DNA of 64,000 nucleotides from Nectonema munidae (taxonomy: Eukaryota > Nematomorpha > Nectonematoida > Nectonematidae), in NCBI GenBank assembly GCA_030549495.1, contig JAUIRK010000683.1, forward strand, positions 62,001 to 126,000, given 5' to 3'. This document shows positions 56,588 to 64,000 of this stretch, piece by piece. The position numbers were made by a program, and so were the translations under genes. Below the pieces are notes generated by a model that saw nothing but the letters and a program-made list of their open reading frames with translations, was not told the origin of the DNA and did no database searches. Every line of letters begins with the position of its first letter. Position 1 is the stretch's first letter.

Positions 56588-56656
56588 TAGCGTGGGATTC
56601 CGCGAGAGAAACTCTACCCATAGCGGAATTTAAAATGCGAATATTTTCCCACGCTA
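56588..56656. repeat. Short inverted-repeat element
   Basis: TAGCGTGGGA (56588-56597) and TCCCACGCTA (56647-56656) are exact inverses, with an inner pair TTCCGC/GCGGAA. It is a 69-bp stem-loop in AT-rich DNA. Confidence 0.6.
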
Positions 56657-57084
56657 CAATTTATATAAAATTAATTACATAAGTGTTAAACAATAATATT
56701 TTTAACAATTATTAAAACTCTCAAAGAAAATAATTATCTTTCGAAAAAAAGAACTAATATTTAAAATCTAAAGGGGATCTAATGATCTGTTTGGCACCCC
56801 TAGCGAACTCCCATGCTTAACGGCCATCTTGATTGAGCAATGACCTCTCTATACCGACCACCCTACTACATCCCGATGACAAAAGAGTAGAACCCTTATT
56901 GAACGCTCATCTTCATCAATTGGTACCATAGTTCATCTTTTTAAATAAATTTTACTATTTTAAATAACAAAACGTATACTGAAGTAAAATGTTTTGTTAA
57001 ATTATCGTCTCCCCTCAGCATATAAAGATAGATAACGAGGTGACGCGGGCAAAGAGAATATATTTCCAAGTCTTGTCAAAATAA

Positions 57085-57090
57085 TTTATT
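57085..57090 (-). terminator. Polyadenylation signal of PPP1R11
   Basis: TTTATT on the plus strand (AATAAA on the minus) lies about 140 bases downstream of the stop codon. Confidence 0.4.
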
Positions 57091-57231
57091 GGAAGGATGC
57101 ATGAAAATGGCATCATTAATAGGACAAGACAACAAGGATGCCTCACACTTTAATACGACCGAATCGCTTAATCACAGTACATTAAGTAAGTGGAAGGAAA
57201 ACACACACGAGAAAATGTGAGATACGGATGG

Positions 57232-57684
57232 CTAATCGCCGCCAGAAACGGTGGCACTGCTGCTGCTCTTGACGTGAATCAGAGTCTTTTTGATGGCATT
57301 GTCTTTGTCGCCGGAAACGTAGTCACTGTGGGTGTGGTGTGTGCAGCCAGAACACTCGCCCTTCTCCTCATCGACATCCTCCTTCTTCGTGAAAATGCAG
57401 CAGCACTTCGACTTCTTCTTGTTGAGATGCTCATTGTCCACGGTTTCCTTGTTCCAAGTCACTTTTTTGCCGTCCTCACTTCCTCGCACAGAAGAAGACT
57501 CCCTCTTCAAAATGATGCAGATGGAACAAAGGGCATCTCTGCATTCCGCTCCGTGTCGAGTCGTGTTGCATGAGGTGGATGAAGTGCTTGACGACGTCTC
57601 TTCTATCAGGTGTGACATAGGTAAAGACAAGTCTAAACGATTCGTAGAAAGAGCATTATCATCTCTGAAAATCTGGGAGTCCAA
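57232..57684 (-). CDS. PPP1R11: Protein phosphatase 1 inhibitor-3 (regulatory subunit 11)
   Basis: Inhibitor-3 is a small, mostly disordered PP1 inhibitor that also forms complexes with PP1 and SDS22; the human protein has been reported to act as a ubiquitin ligase. The 150-residue intronless frame carries the family core [20 protein letters not shown] followed by KCCCIFTKK (about residues 73-101). This includes the RVxF-like PP1 docking site (KKVTW, family KKVEW), the TVDNEHL segment and the Cys-rich SKCCCI motif, then an acidic stretch and GCTHHTH (family GCGHTH). The N-terminal 70 residues are Ser/Thr-rich as in relatives; ATG at 57684 gives 150 residues and a second Met at residue 23 is an alternative start. 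The tail after HTH is low complexity. The gene looks complete. Confidence 0.9.
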   Translation of the reverse strand: MDSQIFRDDNALSTNRLDLSLPMSHLIEETSSSTSSTSCNTTRHGAECRDALCSICIILKRESSSVRGSEDGKKVTWNKETVDNEHLNKKKSKCCCIFTKKEDVDEEKGECSGCTHHTHSDYVSGDKDNAIKKTLIHVKSSSSATVSGGD

Positions 57685-57799
57685 CGGAAAATACCCGGCT
57701 CATACTAAAAGTGCTTTAGAGGGGGTGATGGGTGAACGCCCCCTCCCTCCTCCAAATTTTGGGCATATCAGTGTACATTTCAATCAAGTTTAGTTTTTT

Positions 57800-59090
57800 G
57801 TGAAATAAAAGTTCAACTTCAGATTTGTAAGATGATCTGAGCATATATTCATTGTGTTATAAGGAATAATACCCACGCTTGATAGATAGACCTTTATTCT
57901 AAATGCTTTCGTGCATTGAATATTCAGAGAAAAATCATTTTGCTAAAAAATGTTATAAAATTGACCGCCGATAAATGTACAATTGCATCCACACTGACTC
58001 CAGAGCGCATGTTGTTCTTTTTAAATTGTATTTACTCTAAAAATTTTCATAATTTATAAAGAAGTTTGTTTAAAAAGGCACTTTTTTAGGTATAATTATT
58101 TGGTTTGATATATAAATATCTGTACCGGTCAAAATTGTTGGGAGGAAGGGTTTCCATTTCCGAGATTCTGACTCCCTTGCATACGTTTTGAAGAGAAATA
58201 TATGATGTATCAAAAATGATGCACAGATGAGAGCTAGTGAAGTTGGTACTATATGTTTGACAGCCTTCAATCGAGACTTCGCAATCCCGCTAAAAATTCT
58301 TCGGTAAAGGCATAGTGTATCACAACCACATCTTATCGCGTGAAGTTGCACTTATATAGTCACTTCAGCGTGTGGCCTTCACTTTCAGCCATTTCAACAA
58401 ATGACTAGACATTCTGTGTAATGAGGGATAATACTTTTAAAAAGGATTCGACACTACACGAGGAATATCGCAGAAATCGTTTTTCAAGGTTCAATTTTAT
58501 ACTTGAAAATGGATTGAATAATCAATATATATATATATATATATACTTTTGGCATTGATTAGAAATGAGGAATGGGAAAAGTTATAGGCATCTCATTTTA
58601 TAGCAGTTGCGGTCACCAAAATACCCTCCCCGATGAATCAAAATGCTCTTATATTGCAAGTATGCATACGCATCAGCGTAAAAATAAAAGATTCCACTTT
58701 TTGGAACTTGGAACAACAATAAATCGAGTTAATTGAAATTTAGAGTTAATTTATTTAACTTTTTAAATATATTTTTTTTAAATTGAGCTTTTTTAAATCC
58801 TCCTGAAGATAAAAGGAATCGGGAGAGAGGTAGCGCACGCAGGCTACTAAAAAAATGGAATTTTCCGATTGCAATCAATCATTCCATCACTAATACGAAC
58901 ACAATCAAGTTATGATATATGCTGTATCCGAAAACTATTTATAAAGGTATGCAATCAAAAGAGGCGATATAAGATTAAGGGAGGCATCTTTAGATTGTTA
59001 TATTGCATCCTCATTTAAACTTCAAACACACATTCTTCCAGGATCTGTCTCCGACTCAAAATACAAGTAAAAATATTTAAAACTAACTTT
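57800..59090. other. Upstream of PPP1R11, nothing recognised
   Basis: It includes an (AT)n microsatellite at about 58528-58547. No further exon or element ends could be supported, although the PPP1R11 promoter should lie within the first few hundred bases. Confidence 0.35.
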
Positions 59091-59096
59091 TACTTT

Positions 59097-59346
59097 CGGC
59101 CCCCAATGTATTTTACCCCCCTCCCAATAATTTTCAATTTTCTGAATTATATATCTTTTTTTATAGTATTTATTAGATTTGTTTGTCTTCTGAGTAGTTA
59201 TTCAATATTACTTTTCTTGTTTTAAGATTAAGTATTAGAATGAATATTTAAAATCTATTTTTTCCAATCTATTCTTTTATAATAAATTTTGAAAATTATA
59301 AAAAAAGTTCGCCCCCCCCCCCCAATTTTGAGAATGTGCGCCCCTG
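59097..59346. mobile_element. Possible small hAT-like element
   Basis: The right end reads inward CAGGGGCGCACATTCTC followed by a run of G; the left side has GGCCCCCAATG and a second C-rich block. The left boundary is unclear. Confidence 0.35.
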
Positions 59347-60149
59347 ATTCATATTTACAGATATTTAATGGTATTTTTAAAGGGATATTTTTTTCGTGTT
59401 ATTTAGTTATTACTGGGTTGTCCACGCTTTTCTTAAAGGGGACATCACCTAATAAAAAAATGTGGACTTCGCACGGCATTTTATTTTTTATTACTAATTT
59501 TATATCATCATTTATTGCTAAAAATATTTAAGCAAATTAATTAAACACAAAATGAAATTTTCGATTTGTTTAGGTTTTGTGCTATAGGTTCAGGTTTGCC
59601 TTAAATGTGTAAGAATCTCTCAAAAGTTTGTCCAGTATGTTCTTTTGTAAAAGAGAACAAGGTTTGCTATCAGTTCATGAGTGACAGTAGAGTAGAATCG
59701 TGTCTTGCTTTATATATTATTACTCTGATTCAAAAACGACATTGTTTCAAAAGAGGCGACGAAACGCATTTCAGTATACTGAGGGTCGTATGCAGCACAC
59801 AGGTCTCAATTTGGACAATACTGAGTTATTAGATGGATAGTGGCATTCAAACTGCTATTTGATCATCTCTTATGTTTGTTCTATTGTATACAGATTATTT
59901 GTTATCTGGCTTTCAATAAATTACTTACTAAACTTTGGTATTAAGGAGTTGAGAACTTTTACGCTTCGAAGAAAACGTATACGTGCATTATTTTGGGCGA
60001 TTTGGTAAATGATCCATAAATGCATAATCATCCATATCAATGGTTCTCAGACGCGGCCCTAAAGACCGAATGCGGCGCCCTCATCCTCTTGTTTTGAGAC
60101 TCACATAGCAAAGTTTCAGGAAAAATAGGTTAAGGATATATCATATTAA

Positions 60150-60279
60150 CCCATTTAAGCCCAAGCAAAGCAGACGATATCTAAAAAAACGCAGACGATT
60201 AAAATTCAAAGTCATTGAAAAAAGCAGACGAAGATGAAATTACTTATGTTCCAAAATAGGAACATTGGTCCTAAATGGG
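60150..60279 (-). mobile_element. piggyBac-type mini-MITE, intact ends
   Basis: It is flanked by TTAA at 60146-60149 and 60280-60283. Termini are CCCATTTAAGCCCAA and, inverted, CCCATTTAGGACCAA. It is inverted relative to, and highly similar to, 37716-37844 over its whole length. Confidence 0.85.
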
Positions 60280-60311
60280 TTAAAACAGTCAAATTTTCGC
60301 ATATATATATA

Positions 60312-60622
60312 TCTATTCCATGTACAAATAACTAGGGAGACAATGTTCAACTTTCTGTTCACATTCTGCTAGATGATAAATAAATATACATATCTCCAAC
60401 CCGTATATTACGATGATTCTTCTCCAACCTGTATTCTACGATGATTCATCTCCAAACTATATACTACAATGATTCATCTCCAACCTGTATACTACGATAA
60501 TTCATCTCCAACCTGTATACTACGATGATTCATCTTTAACCTGTATACTACGATGGTTTCTATTCCATGTACAAATAACTAGGAAGACAATGTTCAACTT
60601 TCTGTTCACATTCTGCTAGATG
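60312..60622 (+). repeat. 28-bp minisatellite between 63-bp direct repeats
   Basis: About six units of ATTCATCTCCAACCTGTATA plus CTACGATG lie at about 60393-60555, bracketed by two nearly identical blocks (60312-60375 and 60560-60622) starting TCTATTCCATGTACAAATAA. Confidence 0.8.
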
Positions 60623-60813
60623 TAAGATTTGATATACCTCATTCGGGGATCGCATATATATATATATTGATTTATTTTTTATGAATAATAGGATTCATTA
60701 ATTTTATGAATGAATGCAGCAATCTAGATTCAGTTTTAGGTAACTAGAAAAATATTTCCGCGTTAATTAAAAAACGCTTTTTATAAAAACCAATTTTACG
60801 CTTTTGTTGGGGC

Positions 60814-61124
60814 CAGTGCCCGCACTACCTATATAATTTTGGGGCACGTGCCCCCCCCACCGTATTAATCTTTGCCCTCCTAAAATTTTTGGTTTTGCCC
60901 CATGCACTTTTTAAAGGAAAAATAAATAAATAAACAAAAATTGTACACAATAATCTTATATAAATGCTGGTGTATGTGTATGTATAATATGAGATTTCTA
61001 TAGGTTTTTATACAGAAGTACTTCATGCTTTTCAACAAAGTAATATAGGAAATAAATTTTTTGCAAATGTGTTTCTTTGCCTCATTTCAGCCCCCCTTGA
61101 AATTTAGCTTTAGCGCGGGCACTG
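60814..61124. mobile_element. hAT MITE inserted in a hAT element
   Basis: Ends CAGTGCCCGCACTA and TAGCGCGGGCACTG are inverted repeats. Flanks GTTGGGGC (60806-60813) and GTTGCGGC (61125-61132) match at seven of eight bases, a target duplication that shows insertion into the older element. Confidence 0.85.
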
Positions 61125-61199
61125 GTTGCGGCCCCCAAGGCCAATATTGGTTTTACCCTTTGTTAAAAAATGTTGACAACCACTGATCTAAATTGCTCA

Positions 61200-62790
61200 C
61201 TGAGAATCTTAAAAAATTAAAAACTGCCCATTTTGATGAAGTAAAAGAATGCCGAAAATCTTTCACTTCTTTACAAACTTTAATTTAAATTCTAAGTTTT
61301 CTTTTACAGATTCCATCTTACAAGAAAAAGGAGTCATCATCCATTCTTCTAATTAGAGCTCAAACAAATCCTCAATTCTTAACAATAAGTTATCCTTCGG
61401 CTGAGATTTATGATTCCAGAAAAAATGTTATTTTGATTGAAATTCTGACTTTATTGAATTCTTATGTAGAAAGAAAGTTTTGAAGAAAATATTAGAATGA
61501 TTGTTTATCAATACTGTAATATTTTCTAAAAAAAAATGGCCACGGAATTCCATTTTCGCCCCAAAGTGGCCATTTGCCAATAGGTGAGAAACGCTGGTCT
61601 AAATGATCAAAACCTCTTTTTCTAAGTTCAGCTTCGCGAGTAGCGTGAAGCTGAGAGGAAATATTTCGTATTTCCACCCCTGCTAAGAAATACCTAAATG
61701 ACCTGTAGGCTTCGAGCAAAGAAAGAAACGAAATAGGTAAGCGCCTAGTTATTTTGATTGCACACAATTTTTTCTATTTCACAAAGTTCAAACTCGTATT
61801 TTAGAAAGTCGGAATTTGTTTCTTGTTTCAAAATAAATCCCATTTTGAGCTAAAAGTTTCTCTATATTTTTATAATAGGCCAAATGTTTTCGGATTATAT
61901 CGGCTGTGTAACAAAAGAAGATGTGCATTTTTGAAAGAATATTATCAAATAAAATTTTATATATTGATTTGATTAAAATTTCTTTTCAATTCGGTTTCAC
62001 CCGGTTTTGACATCGCTTTTCAAAGCATTTCTGGGGGATTTGTAAGAATTGCGGTTTTTCATTCACTAATCTTATATGTCAAAAAAGGAGTTTAGAAAAA
62101 TTTAGCTCTAAATGTGATTGTTTATCTCTTTTAGTACAAAAAATAAATCCTTAACATTAGGGCTAAAGTATTTTTTGTTCTTAACATTATTCAATGCCAT
62201 TTTTGTCCTAATTTGATGCCAAAATCTGGTAACCCTATGTAGGCCACATCTTTATATAATAAAGATAAAGATATATTCATATTAAATGCCAAAACAGTAT
62301 TTTGAAAATTGTTTTAAATTCTTCGTAAAAAATATCTTTCAAATTAATCTCATATGAAACTTGTTCCTAAATAAAACTGTTTTTTTAAACTTCATGATAA
62401 TGATATATACTATGACGAGATAAGATAATGTTACCGAGTTAGAATATTTTAAAACCAGAGTGGGGCCAATTCTGATTATAATCAGAATTGGAAAAATTCT
62501 TAGAATCGTAATCAGAATCATTTTTTAAATCCCTAAAGTCAAAATGAGACTAGGAGAATCGCAAAAATCAATTTCCCTTAGTAATTGTATTTACTTTTCA
62601 ACATTTTAAACAGTAGAGAAATCAATCTATCACAATGTATCGTACTTCTGCAATACTAGATTGGAGAAAATGATAATCTTTTATGACACATTTCATTAGT
62701 TATGTGAGTAAAATTAAGTATTTTAAGGATTGTGGGTAATCCGGCTTTCTCCAAAATTGAAAATCAATATAAACCAACAGCACAGAGGTA
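61200..62790. other. Mixed repeat debris, no gene recognised
   Basis: A hAT-like right end (GGTGAGAAACGCTGG) lies at about 61582-61596 with CCCCAAAGTGGCC before it; its partner was not found. A perfect palindrome lies at 62466-62491. The minus frame at 61492-61767 overlaps the hAT-like end and is not supported as a gene. Confidence 0.4.
62466..62491. repeat. Perfect 26-bp palindrome
   Basis: CCAATTCTGATTA is followed directly by its exact reverse complement. A looser GATTCTGATTACGATTCTAAG copy (minus strand) follows within 30 bases, suggesting a small expanding repeat. Confidence 0.7.
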
Positions 62791-62798
62791 ACAATGCT

Positions 62799-63073
62799 TA
62801 GGGCCGGCCCTAGTGTTCGCCGGGCCCTATGCAAAATGGATTGCGCGGGGCCCGGTGTGGGTAGGAAAAAAGATTAAAAGTGAGAAATAAGATTTTGATA
62901 AAAAGAAAAGGGATTTGTTTAATTACTTTTTCATTAACACAAAATGACGATCAAAGTAACTACTTTGCGAACCTTGGGTTAGCGAAATCATACAATATAT
63001 TATCAAAATGAAAAATGAGAAGCGCAGGGCCCACTGCAGCTGCATAGGTTGCAGTGGCCTAAGACCAGCTCTG
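62799..63073. mobile_element. hAT MITE, 275 bp, inside a hAT transposase relic
   Basis: Ends TAGGGCCGGCCCTAG and, inverted, CAGAGCTGGTCTTAG are hAT-type. Flanks ACAATGCT (62791-62798) and TCAATGCT (63074-63081) match at seven of eight bases. GC-rich subtermini contain GGGCCC and a CTGCAGCTGCA-rich stretch. Confidence 0.85.
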
Positions 63074-63709
63074 TCAATGCTGAAAGATTTAAAAGAAATA
63101 TTAACATTTTTTGAGAAAGGCATTAAACTAGCAGAATGAGATTGTATTGCATCAAGTATTGAGATGTGTGTTGTTCGCGGTTTAGAGGCAGCAATGAAAA
63201 AACAAATATCAAAATTCACGTCCAAACAATTGAAAACGCTAGCTGTATATGTGGCAAATCGATTTGCTATTTATAACACCGACCCCTTACATCTTGCTGC
63301 TACACTAGACCCTCCATCAAAAACCGCTGGTGTACATCAAGAGAACCAACAGAGATTCGTCAAAAACTAAGAACTGAGATGCACACTAATTTCCATAACT
63401 AAGAACACAATTAGATGAAAATCCGCCTACAGAGAAGAAACACAGCTATTACAAATAATTAACTGGATATTTTGGCGAATCATGCATCAGAACTGATGAA
63501 GATCGATTAAACTACTGGAAACTAAAGCAATCCATCTTTGCAAAGCTATCTAAACACGCATGTAAACATCTAGCCTGCCTTTTCATCCAATAGAACGTGT
63601 TTTTCTATACCTGCAAAAGATATTCTGTCTTGAACGAGGTAACTTGTCAGATGAACGGTTTAAAGAATTGATGTTTATCGGTTGTAATCAAGAAAAATAC
63701 TTCAAATAA
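63074..63709 (+). mobile_element. hAT transposase relic, C-terminal half
   Basis: The plus strand encodes MLKDLKEILTFFEKGIKLAE, then after a stop SSIEMCVVRGLEAAMKKQIS, LHLAATLDPPSK (the family's xxATxLDPRFK region), and, after frame changes, HPIERVFLYLQKIFCLERGN and LSDERFKELMFIGCNQ before TAA at 63707. This is the hAT dimerisation end (ERxFSxAGxxxxxxRxxLxxxxxxxLxFLxxN). Broken by at least one stop and several frameshifts. Confidence 0.75.
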
Positions 63710-64000
63710 TCGAATATATTTGTTTTGCACAAACAGGCTTTTTGTGTTTAGAAACTTGTAATAAATATTAAATGAATCTAAATATTTACCAGCTAAAATT
63801 TAAAAGGGTATTTTAAATGAAATATTTTTTAATCCGAATCAGACAGTATCATTATTTAGAATAGGCCAAACCCTATTAAAACAAACTTGCAACGTTGATT
63901 ACAGAGAGTGTTAGTATTATCCCTACCCCTCTTTCAATGAAATTAGTTTTCTATAGATGCTTTTAATATAAAACACCTATGGTTTTTTTAAAGATAGTGT

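Larger units (their letters stand above)
60038..61185. mobile_element. hAT element carrying nested insertions
   Basis: Ends CAATGGTTCTCAGAC and GTTGACAACCACTG are terminal inverted repeats of the hAT type, flanked by ATCCATAT and ATCTAAAT (six of eight identical). It contains a piggyBac mini-MITE (60150-60279), a duplicated minisatellite block (60312-60622) and another hAT MITE (60814-61124). Its right part matches 9900-10083. Confidence 0.7.

Noticed and set aside
57190-57793. Two long plus-strand frames opposite PPP1R11
   Set aside because: They mirror the PPP1R11 coding region; the minus strand carries the conserved KKVxW, TVDNEH and SKCCC motifs.
61492-61767. 91-codon minus-strand gene
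   Set aside because: Part of the frame is the terminus of a hAT-like element, and the rest has no recognisable domain.

Overview
The window is AT-rich, intron-bearing, repeat-dense eukaryotic DNA. The gene content (V-ATPase subunit H with a typical animal domain order, DRAP1, PPP1R11, a REC114-like meiotic gene) and the mobile elements (hAT, piggyBac, FLYWCH-type Mutator, Jockey/RTE-type LINEs, tRNA-derived SINEs) point to an invertebrate metazoan. The species cannot be fixed from the sequence. The shortest introns are about 50-60 nt, both in host genes and in transposase genes.

Layout. (1) 1.3-7.2 kb, plus strand: a lysine-rich protein gene I do not recognise, probably two exons (1313-1790 and 5851-7187) around a 4 kb intron full of repeats. 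(2) 7.4-28.8 kb, minus strand: ten exons of the V-ATPase subunit H gene (VMA13/ATP6V1H). Their phases join into one open frame of about 460 codons, lacking only the N-terminal exon. The gene converges tail-to-tail on the lysine-rich gene. Its introns hold an intronless REC114-like gene on the opposite strand (13017-13643), a broken piggyBac transposase, hAT pieces and a broken Jockey-like LINE (about 23.75-26.45 kb). (3) 29-38.2 kb: hAT elements, including a 2.0 kb decayed element with terminal repeats, target duplication and a 57-nt intron; a LINE fragment; part of a satellite-bearing TTAA element. (4) 38590-39006, plus: an intronless DRAP1 (NC2-alpha) gene. (5) 44.7-51.3 kb: three FLYWCH/MULE Mutator-like elements, two arranged head to head. 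(6) 51.9-55.3 kb: a 3.1 kb TTAA-flanked element with two satellite arrays, inserted into a small hAT element that keeps an exact 8-bp target duplication. (7) 57232-57684, minus: an intronless PPP1R11 (protein phosphatase 1 inhibitor-3) gene. (8) 59-63.7 kb: nested hAT elements, a minisatellite and a decayed hAT transposase.

The four recognised host genes serve unrelated housekeeping or meiotic roles and show no operon-like organisation. Most of the rest is transposon history: repeated insertion of one DNA transposon into another, with target duplications that let several insertions be ordered. I saw no LTR, viral, CRISPR or prokaryotic features.
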